Origin: Meloidogyne chitwoodi
Lineage: Eukaryota > Nematoda > Chromadorea > Rhabditida > Meloidogynidae
Reading direction: 5' to 3'
Assembly (NCBI GenBank): GCA_015183035.1
Contig: JACZZP010000015.1
Span: forward strand, 372,001 to 436,000
Length of the DNA: 64,000 bases
Within the stretch, counting starts at the first letter, position 1. Each line of letters begins with the position of its first letter. Under the pieces are notes generated by a model. The model ran no database searches. It was not told the origin of the DNA and was given only the letters and a program-made list of their open reading frames with translations. This document shows positions 55,523-64,000 of the stretch, in pieces. A program made the translations under genes and the position numbers.

Positions 55523-58008
55523 GTGAAGAATTGGAATAAATAGAGTAAAAGTGAACGCTAAAATTGTAAATATAATATATATATTTTTTTATTTGAAAGA
55601 AAGGAGAATTTTATTTATTTGGTATTTTAAAAAATTTATAAACTAAAAAAACAAAAAAACAGACAAAAAAACAAACAAAAAACAAAAAAAAACAAACAAA
55701 AAATAATTAAAAATAAAAATTTAAAAAATACAAAAAAATTTAAAAATTAAAAACAAAAAAAAATATTTTACAAAAATTATTTAAAATTTTGATTTTTTAA
55801 ATTTATTTACGTTTTATATTTTATAAAATTTTAAATCCTTTAATTTTTTAAATATTATTTTTATTTATTTATTTTAACACATTTATTTATTCAATATTTC
55901 CATTTATGTATAAATTCTTTTGTACAAATATTTTGTTTTTTTTAATTAGAAAAATATTTTTTATTTAAAAATTGGTGAAATAATTAATACCTAAGTATAC
56001 AGAGCATTATAAAATCAAAACAGAATTTAACTTGATTATTTGCAATATTTTATTTTTTGGGTAATTAAAGTATTTATTATTTAAATTTTTCCAAATATTA
56101 ATTTTTTAAGTGATCTTTTAAATTTTATTATTTAACATTTTTAATTTATAATAAATTAATTGTTCGTTAATTTTAAATAATTTCCCTCTTGTTATTTATT
56201 AGGTGAAATATTCTTCTCTAATATTTCCTGAAATATACTTTCTGAGGTTTTCTTCTTCAAATCAAACTTGATTAATTTATTCAAAATTTATTATGCAAAA
56301 GTCGGTTGAAGGTTTTAAAAGGAAAAAATGGAATAATTTATAAATGATAATTTCAGCTTAAATATAGAATTTTAGGCAAACAAATAAAACAAGTTTAGGA
56401 AAAATTTTAATTTTGGGAAAAATATAAATTCACGATAAGAACTGTTTTTTACTTTATTTTTATGTCGGGAAAATATTTATTTTATTATTTTTATTTATTT
56501 TAATATTTATTTGGCCTAATTAGAGAGATGCAACTTAAGTGGTAGTGGAATAATATATACTAAAGAAACTTGAACTTACTTTTCCTCGCCATTAATTAAT
56601 GTTTGTGTTTCACTCATTAATTATTTCTTAAATTTTATTTATTGATAAAATTTATTTTAAAAAAGATTATTATTGAGAAAGAGGAAAAGACGCTTCTCGA
56701 GTGTTGGTTCCCAACTATTTTGGACTCAAAACCTCACCCTTTTTCTAATTAAAAAAACAAAATATTTGTACAAAAGAATTTATACATAATGGAAATATTG
56801 AATAAATAAATGTGTTTAAATAAATAAATTAAAAAAAAAAAATATTTTAAATTTAATTTAAAAATAATAAATAGGAGAATTTACATAAAAATACGTAATA
56901 TTTAAAATTTAATTAAATTATAGAATTTAAAATATTTTTTATAAAAAATAGAAAGTAAGAATGTGAATAAATAATTTTTTTTTGTTATTTTTTGTTTTAT
57001 GAAATTACAAAATTTTTTGGTTTTTTGAAATATTTTTTTTGGTCTTTTTTAATATTTGTTTGGGGAAATGGCTACCCGATATTTGCGGACCACTGAATTA
57101 AAAAAAATTCTACAAAAATTAAAAAATTTCCAAAAAAAATCTGAAAAATCTTTATGAATCTCTTAATGGAAATAATTAAATCTTTTTGAAGTCCCATCAG
57201 ATATTGGTCATTTTTTGCTATCAATGTCCCGTCCGCAAATGTCGGCCCAAGGGAGAATATGTACAATTAAATTTAAAAAAGCGGATTACTACACACAAAT
57301 AAAGAGAATAGGTAGGCATAAAGTTAAAAATTTTCAAAAAAAAATTTTCCAAAATTTTCAAAAAACTTTGCTTTAAAAATAATCAAAGTTAAGGGCAAAA
57401 TTGATCATTTTGAAAGGTGATATTTTGGAAAAATTAAAAAAAAAATATTTTTTAACTTTTTTAATTTTTGTAGTAAATAATTTTTAGCAATTTTTATTTA
57501 TATATTTTAGTTAAACACTCCATTTATTCGCAAAAAATATTTAATTTTTTAATTCATTTTTATCATTTTTTATTGTTTTATTTTTTATATTTTTAAAATA
57601 AATAAATTGAGTGTTTACCTAAAATATACAAATTAAAAAAAAATTTTTTTAAACTTAATAAATAAAAATATAAATACTAAAATGCTTAAATAGTGACCGG
57701 AAAATTCCTCTTCAGAAAATTCCTCTCTAGCTTTTTAGAAAATTCCTCTTCATAGGAAAATTCCTCTCCAAACATAAGTATTCTCTTTGTAAAATACTAC
57801 CTCTTTTAACAGAAAAATCTCCTCTAAGTAATAATTAAAATGATTTTGGATCACTTAAAAATTGTATTATGTTAGAATAATCTTATTAAAATGATCTTAA
57901 ATAACTTTAAATTTTCTCAAAATTTTGGTCGGAGAGGAATTTTCCACTAAAAAAAGGAATTTTCCGGTAATTGCTCAAATTGTCTCTCTTTTTCAACTCA
58001 AAAATTTC
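55523..58008. other. AT-rich intergenic region between the convergent UGT-B and UGT-C genes
   Basis: No gene seen. It contains the 3' flanks of both UGT units. About 56765-57460 matches 35905-36400 downstream of UGT-A, and 55880-55940 is an inverted match. A run of AACAAAAAAACA repeats lies at 55645-55700. A foreign-looking GC-richer segment at about 57065-57250 (CCGATATTTGCGGACC and CCGTCCGCAAATGTCGG, inverted) may be a small element. Confidence 0.55.
57695..57968. mobile_element. MITE with ACCGGAAAATTCCTC ends (second copy)
   Basis: GACCGGAAAATTCCTCTTCAG on the left and GAGAGGAATTTTCC plus GGAATTTTCCGGT on the right are inverted, with extra GAAAATTCCTC units internally. It matches 47811-48045 in inverted orientation. 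It ends about 40 bases from the stop codon of UGT-C. Confidence 0.7.
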
Positions 58009-61000
58009 TCAATTATTTATTGGCACTGGTCTTATTCCTCCAGTTATTGCAATTTTTATATCTTGGTCACATGTTTCAATTTTGTCTAAAAATTTCCATA
58101 CAGAATTTACTAGTGTAGGCAATTCTGTTGTTTCAAATTCAATTCCTTTTTCTTCAAATATTTCTTCCTTCTTATTTTTATTTTCTTTAGTATTAATTAC
58201 TTTTTCAATTAAATTAAGAAATTTTTTAATTTGTCCATTATTTATGGATGCTTCAAGAATTGAATCTTTAATCATTTGGGCATTTTTTCTATAAATATTG
58301 TCTTCCTCGCTAAAAATAGGAGATAAAATATTAAATATTTATTTATAAAAAGTTATATACTTTCGATAGCTTTTTGAATGGACTATCGAATGTATATAAA
58401 CGTTTTTTGAAAAAAATCGAAAATTGTCGAAAAAAATGTCAAAAAACATGTTTTTCAACAAGAGAAAAAGGGTGGGTAGCTGCAGTTTTTGGACCATAAC
58501 TTTTTTGTGGATAGAGGTACAGAGTTGGTTCCAGCGGGAGGGAACACCTTCAAACCTTGGGCTATCTAATGGTATAAAAATTGTTTGGATCGGATTAAGA
58601 TTTGTTTTCCTGGCGATTTTTTGTTAATTTTAAACATATTTTTACTTCATTATTTTCTCAAAAGCTTTAGGAAATGCATTAATAAAATCTTTATAATCAA
58701 CAGAAATGCCAATTTGTAAATATTCTGCAAGATTAGCATTAGAAGTTTGGTCGTAAGTGAATGGAATTACAATTAATGGAACTCCTGCATATAAAGCCTA
58801 TTTAAAAAATTAGAAAAAATAAATTTTAATTTTAAAATATTTTTGGTTTTTGCCCAAGTGTTCATATATTAAGACACTCTCCCCTTTTATTAAAAAAAAA
58901 AAAATTTTTAAAAAAACCTCATTAAAGCTATTCTGACCACCATCAGTAATAAATAATTTAATTTTTTCATTTTCTAAAATTAACAAAATTAATAAATTTT
59001 ATTTAATAAAAATTATATAAATAAATTAATCTATCAAAATTAAAATTTTAAATAAAATACCTAAAATTCCTTTTGTTTAATCATTCCTTCATGAAATAAA
59101 ATATTTGTAGGATTATTATTGTTTTGAATTATTCCTTCATCTTTTTGTTTTTTTTTATTTTCATTGTTTTGTTTAATTCTAACAATATAATTACAATCCT
59201 TTTTTGTCTCAAATGTATTAAATAAAGCATAAAAATGTTTTTCTTTAAATCCATCAAATTTAACGTCTTTTCCCAATGAAAAAACGACAAGGCAGTCATT
59301 ATCCTGTAAAATTGTTTTATTATTTTTATTTTTAAAATTAAATATTTTTCGGTTTTACACCATTTGAGTCTTAAAAATTAAATTAATAAATGAGGCTTTG
59401 CAAATGACATTTTCTATTTTATATTTACGGTAAAAAGATGTTTTAGAATTATTTTAAAATCAGATTTTTATATTTATCTCTTTATATACAAAGTTAATTT
59501 ACTTCAAATTCTAAGACTCAAGTGGGAAAAACCGAAAAAGTATAATTAAATTATTTTGCATTTTTTAAATTTTATAAAGTTTTGGCCCTAACACAAAAAA
59601 AATTTTTTTAATTTTTTTACAAACCTTATTAGGGAATTTCATATCATCATATGAGAGTGGTTTTACATCTTTATTTTTATTTTCTTTTTTAAATAATGAT
59701 GTAATTGTTTTTTTCCCATTTTCAATAGTACTACTATATTGTTTTCCTTTACTCTCAAATGTTGATGCAATAATTTCTTAAATAAAATTATTTTAATTTT
59801 ATTTAAATTTATTATTTAATAAAATAAATAAATTTAAAGGGAATTTTTTGCTTAAAATAAAAATTATCAAAAATCTATCTAATAGCTGAGAATCAATTTA
59901 TTAACTTTCCTCTTCTCTAAAACTCTTTTATATTAAAACTTAATTCTCATACTCTAAAGTACCTTTCAATTAAAAACAACTTAAAGCACCCATGGAAAGT
60001 TAGAGAGTATAAAATATGCAAGAATATTTTAATAAACATTCTTTCTTTGATAAAGTGTTAAAAATTGAAGAATTTGGATGTTTTTATTAGTTAATTTACC
60101 TCTTTGAAGTTTTTGTTCTATTTCTTTTTCCATTTCTATTTCAATTCCACCAATATTAATAATTTTTTCAGAACGATTTTTAATAGGAAATTGTCCAAGA
60201 TCGTGTTGATTAACAAAATAATATTTTGATTTTCTTAATAATTCACCCAATGTTGGTATAGATTTAAGTAATTGTAAATCTTTTGTTTTTTTTCCTGGTA
60301 ATTTATTTATTGAATTATCTAAAATAAAATTCTTCGCTGATCTCCATAAAATGATTTAAATTTATTTATAATATCCTCATATTTCTTTACACTTTTAGCC
60401 TTTATCTGATCATTTTGACGAACATCTTCGTTTCCAAATCCAACATTTGCGGTGAAGAACTCTAAATTTAAATGTTTTTTTAAGTTTTATAAAATATTTA
60501 AATAAATTATAATTAAAAAAATTTTATTAAAAATATTTTGCGTTATTTCTTTTAATTTTTTTTAATTATTTAAAATTGTCAAATTTACAAAAAAAGAAGT
60601 AGTAAACTTAAATATAAATTAAGGTATATGTTTGTTATCTCCACACACATTTTTATTTTTTGTTTTTGGATCAATTTGAACGAGGTGTCATCCGAAAGAG
60701 CTCCGAAAACTTAGTCGAAATGGATGTGAGGAAAGTTGGTCCGACAATTAGGGACCCAGTTACAGACCCCCAAAAATCAAAAAACCATAGGGGGGAGTAA
60801 GCTCCCCTAAGTGATTACCGCGGCTGCACTTAAATTATTTTCACTGAATTAAATATTTTGTTGTAATTTTAGCCGTAGAATAACGCACGTATCAAAAGCC
60901 AACAATGGGCCAAAAATGAAGAAGTAATAAAACACTCCAAATAGTTTAGTAAAAAATGTGCGTGGAGATAACAAACAATTAAATTAATTAATTTAAAAAT

Positions 61001-62127
61001 ACCAGGTATTTCAGCATTAAAATGTTCGCCGAGAAAATGTAAATGAACAGGAAAAGGAGAAGCAGCAGTTGTTGTTACATAATTTTGTAAATCAATTTCT
61101 TCAAATAAAAAAAGTCCTCCAGTCATAACATTAACTTCAGTTATTCCCAAAGCAAAAGAGTTAACATTCTTTTTAAGCCAATCAAAAATTGGATAATTGC
61201 GGAATCCAATTTTAACTTTAGGATTTTCAACTATAGCTTAAATAAAAAATAAACTAATTAAAAAAATAAATATTTAAAAATTAAATAAACCTTTATAAAA
61301 AGAGAACATATAAAAGCCTATTAATTTTTTAAATCCTTCAAAATTAAATTCTGTCTTTTTATTCTCCCAATTTTCTTCATCGTATACTTTTTCAACATTT
61401 TTTATCTCATCTTTATATTCACCTTTATCATCATTAAATAATATTTCTATCAAATGAACATTCTCTGAAGGTTTTTTTAATTCTTTATTTTTATTATATT
61501 TGACAACAACAAAATACTAGAAAATTTAAATTAATTATTTATATTAAATTTAAAGACTTTTTTGGTCATTTTTCTAATATTATTAAGAAAATATTAATTA
61601 AAATATTATAAAGTCTACTTTATATTACACAAATATAATTTAAAAATAAATTAAAAATAAGTTAATATTCTTCTTTGAAGAATATTAATTTAATTTTTTA
61701 AGAAAACTGACCACTTCATAACCTCCATGTGCGAGAACATTAGCCAAGTTTAACTGAAAAAGAGAAAATATACATATTAAATGTTTCAACTTTTTTAAAA
61801 TAATTAGAAAGTTGACAACACTCTGTCCTTTAAATACAAAAAAAATTTTTTTTTGTGCCCATCTCTGTTATACACCCTTAAATATTTTTTAAAATAATTA
61901 AAATTTTCTGACATTTTATGTTTTAAATAAAATTCACCAAAAGATTAATTTCTTACCGAAAAATTGTAATGTGTCAAATATGCATCTGCCAAAAGTAAAA
62001 TTTTCTTTTTTTGAGAAACAGAATTTTTATCACCAAGTATAATTTCTCTTTTTGGCGAAGTAACAACAACAAACTCAAAAATTGAAAAAAATAAAAATAA
62101 AATGGCCAACAAATTTATGGCAACCAT
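58009..62127 (-). CDS. UDP-glycosyltransferase UGT-C, frameshift in exon 5
   Basis: Third UGT of the cluster, same exon plan as UGT-B. Start 62127 gives a signal peptide (MVAINLLAILFLFFSIFEF), then LNLANVLAHGGYEV, YFVVVKYNKNKELKKP, LGITEVNVMTGGLFLFEEID, FVNQHDLGQFPIKNRS with NIGGIEIEME, LVVFSLGKDVKFDGF, LFITDGGQNSFNE and ALYAGVPLIVIPFTYDQTSN, and a last exon ending RPVPINN at 58009-58011. In exon 5 the frame EDIINKFKSFYGDQ meets a stop, whereas the downstream part (PTLGELLRKSKYYFVNQ) is in another frame. A one-base change between about 60330 and 60350 is needed to connect them, so the gene is broken or the base sequence is wrong. Intron 4 carries a MITE (60630-60976). Like UGT-B it lacks a C-terminal membrane span. 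Confidence 0.8.
60630..60976. mobile_element. Merlin-related MITE in UGT-C intron
   Basis: GTTTGTTATCTCCACACACA on the left and TGTGCGTGGAGATAACAAAC on the right are inverted. The interior is a clear copy of the Merlin-family segment: GAGGTGTCATCCGAAAGAGC, CCATAGGGGGGAGTAAGC, CCGCGGCTGC and GCCGTAGAATAACGCACG. The ends differ from those of the element at 21388. No target duplication was identified. Confidence 0.75.
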
Positions 62128-62289
62128 TTTTCTTAAATTAAATAAAAATATAATTTTTTTAAGAGAATATAAATATTTAAAAAAAAATAATTAAAATATT
62201 AAAAAAAATAATTAAAATTTTCCGTTATAAACTTCTTACCTAAAAACTAAATTATTTAAAATTAAAAAAAAATGAATGAATGACTATAC

Positions 62290-62575
62290 TTATAAATTGC
62301 CTATTCCATCTACTTAAAAAGACCTTTCAGAGTAAGGTTGTCGGTTCCTGGAGAATTACCGGGTATCCGGAACCGGATCCGAAAACCGAACCGAAAATTT
62401 CGGGTATCCGGAACCGGAACCGAAAACCGAACCGAAAATTTTCGGGTATCCGGCCTTTTTTCGGTTCCGGATACCCGGAACCGACAACCTTATTTCAGAG
62501 ACGCACGCATTTGATTAGAAACGCCTTCTTTTTCTCTCTTTCTCTAATTAAAAATGTGGATCAACCTCTAAAGGT
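62290..62575 (-). promoter_or_regulatory. conserved 5' block of UGT-C, split by a transposon
   Basis: Same order of motifs as 41881-42000: GCCTATTCCATCTACTTAAA, then the element 62333-62492, then AGAGACGCACGCATTTGATT, AAACGCCTTC and GTGGATCAACCTCTAAAGG. The insertion separates the two halves by 168 bases and may have altered promoter function. Confidence 0.6.
62333..62492. mobile_element. hAT-like MITE with CCGGAACCGGAACCGAAAA core, 160 bp, perfect TSD
   Basis: Ends TAAGGTTGTCGGTTCC and GGAACCGACAACCTTA, flanked by TTTCAGAG at 62325-62332 and 62493-62500. The unfilled site is visible upstream of UGT-A (CCTATCAGAGACGCAC). The core repeats GGGTATCCGGAACCGG and CCGAACCGAAAATTTTCGG. Confidence 0.93.
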
Positions 62576-62844
62576 AGTGAATTAAATTTTAATTCAACCT
62601 TTTTTAAAGAATATAATACCCAAAATATCAACATTTTATAAAATAAATTTAAAAATGGAAAAGACCTTTTTAAAATAAATTTATTTATTTTAAAAATGCC
62701 TTAATTCAAAGAAAAATTAACTTAAAAAATTTATTGTATTTTTTACACTAATTTAGTAAGTTTATATATCTTTATAAATATTCCCCCTTCTTTCAAGCCC
62801 TTTTAGAAAATATTTATTTTATTTTTTATAAAAGAATGTTTCCT

Positions 62845-63185
62845 TAAAAATATTCAAATAATACTTTATTAAATACATCTTAATTAGCTTAATTTGAAAA
62901 ATAAATAATTTTAAAAATATTTTAAAGTTTTAACAAAGTTTGGTCAAAAAGGAGAAAATTTTTTTTGAGATTTATATTTTAGATGCCGTGGCAAAAAATG
63001 AATTTCTGTCTCTTTTAGTATCTATTTCTCAGAGAAAAAATACTAAAAGTAGTTAAATTAAATCACTTGATTTCACCATTATTTGTACTTAATCATTTGT
63101 CTATAAAAATGAGAGAATCACATGAAATTTTAAAAAATCAATTATATTTAATTTTAAAATAAATTAAATTGTTAAATTAAATTTT
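62845..63185. repeat. UGT upstream duplicated block (copy at UGT-C)
   Basis: Matches 42180-42640 and 47070-47540: CAAATAATACTTTATTAAATAC, GTTTTAACAAAGTTTGGTCAA, TTAGATGCCGTGGCAAAAA and AATCACTTGATTTCACC in order. It lies 0.7-1.1 kb upstream of UGT-C. Confidence 0.75.
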
Positions 63186-63763
63186 AGTTAAACTTTTGAC
63201 TAAAATATAATTATTTAGAGGGTAAAATAAGAACCAAGTTTATTTTTTAGTATAAAAGCAGGTAAAACTTGCTCAGTTTATTAAAACTTTTTTTTGTTTA
63301 AAGTTTAAAAGAAACAAAAAGGTCAGTCACCTAAGAGAAAAATTTATTTATTTTTCATACTATTTTTAAGAAAATTAAATCATTTATTGGAGATAAAAAA
63401 TACATAAAAAAAGAAAAAAAGCAATTATTTTTTAAATTAAAAAATTCTATAAAAAAAATTTTTCGTCAAAAAAAAAAAATAAATTTTACAAAAAAAAATG
63501 TATAAATCACAAAGAATTCATTTACTCGCATTTTTCTACAAAAAAAAAAAAGAAATTTAAAAGAGTTGGAGAATGTTTTAATTAATTAAATATTTAAAAG
63601 AAATTATTTAGAGATCGAAAGAGAAAGAACAAATTAATTAGAAAAATAAAAAACAAAAAAATATATTTTTAAGACTCTAATAGGTCTCTCAAAAAATAAA
63701 ATATTTTGCCCTTAAAAAATAATAAAATTAAAAAATTAGCAAAAATATATTATTTATATATTT
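63186..63763. other. AT-rich intergenic region, no gene seen
   Basis: A TATA-like TAGTATAAAAGCAGG at about 63249-63263 resembles the one upstream of 45845 but no plus-strand gene follows. The rest is A-rich spacer and the 3' flank of the TGF-beta-like gene. Confidence 0.5.
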
Positions 63764-63844
63764 TTATTCACAACCGCAATCTTTGGCAACCATATTTGGT
63801 ATTTGACGGATTAATACATCATTGTTACTTTGAACAAACAGAAT
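63764..63844 (-). CDS. last exon of a TGF-beta superfamily ligand (partial)
   Basis: An 81-base exon preceded by a TTCTTCAG acceptor (plus-strand CTGAAGAA at 63845-63852) reads ILFVQSNNDVLIRQIPN then MVAKDCGCE and TAA at 63764-63766. This is the C-terminal signature of TGF-beta/BMP-type cystine-knot ligands: a hydrophobic strand, an N-x-V-L-x-x-x-P-N-M-V motif and the terminal CxC pair. Upstream exons lie beyond the right edge, so the subfamily (DBL-1-, DAF-7- or TIG-2-like) cannot be decided. The 150 bases upstream are T/A-run intron sequence. Confidence 0.8.
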   Translation of the reverse strand: MLFVQSNNDVLIRQIPNMVAKDCGCE

Positions 63845-64000
63845 CTGAAGAATAAATTTTTATTAAAAAAATTTTTTGAAAAATTTTTTGAAAATTTTTT
63901 TGAAATTTTTTTTGAAAAATTTTTTTTGAAAATTTTTGTAAAAATTTTTTTTATATTACTGAAATTATAAAAAATTAAAAAAAATTTTAATTAAATTAAT

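Noticed and set aside
62280..62585. Open frame with Pro/Glu/Asn/Arg repeats
   Set aside because: It reads through the MITE at 62333 inserted in the UGT-C upstream region.

Overview
The window is strongly AT-rich eukaryotic DNA. Genes are split by many short introns (mostly 40-80 bases) with TTTTAG-type acceptors. Gene content (a two-domain C-type lectin with mucin-like linker, expanded UDP-glycosyltransferases, a TBC1D16-like RabGAP, a TGF-beta ligand exon, Merlin and FLYWCH/MULE transposons) fits a nematode. The extreme AT bias and tiny introns make a tylenchid or root-knot-type plant parasite a reasonable but unproven guess. There is no sign of bacterial, CRISPR or phage content.

Layout. 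1-523: edge of a Merlin-type element. 1995-4945 (minus): an unrecognised acidic nuclear-looking protein, head-to-head with a TBC1D16-like RabGAP (5218-9437, plus). 9911-10916: a secreted Thr-rich mucin-like protein. 11143-11763: a Merlin-type MITE. 12503-19843: a DEAD-box helicase gene with a signal peptide, now broken by a frameshift and by a 2.26-kb MULE (17522-19776) whose FLYWCH/DDE transposase gene still reads open. 19907-25700: a cluster of DNA transposons, including a 2.14-kb Merlin element with an apparently open transposase gene. 26110-30382: an intact paralogue of the signal-peptide DEAD-box helicase. 32131-34800 (minus): a two-CTLD lectin.

35-63 kb is dominated by three related UDP-glycosyltransferase genes: UGT-A (36483-41782, minus), UGT-B (50621-55522, plus) and UGT-C (58009-62127, minus), each carried with related 5' and 3' flanks. 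Only UGT-B reads open throughout. UGT-A has an early in-frame stop in its last exon and UGT-C a frameshift in exon 5. Between them lie a second mucin-like gene (42890-44503, minus), a small secreted or membrane protein (45845-46764, plus) and a long inverted repeat (about 47070-48698). At the right edge, 63764-63844 (minus) is the last exon of a TGF-beta superfamily ligand.

The window is unusually informative about small DNA transposons. At least a dozen terminal-inverted-repeat insertions can be delimited by target-site duplications. Several (14041, 25107, 30492, 42267, 49350, 52508, 62333) form a hAT-like set with 8-bp duplications and unusual GC-richer cores made of short self-similar motifs. 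Paralogous UGT introns and promoters supply pre-insertion sites that support some of these calls. The most biologically striking item is the pair of DEAD-box helicases with an N-terminal secretion signal and a long unrecognised N-terminal region.
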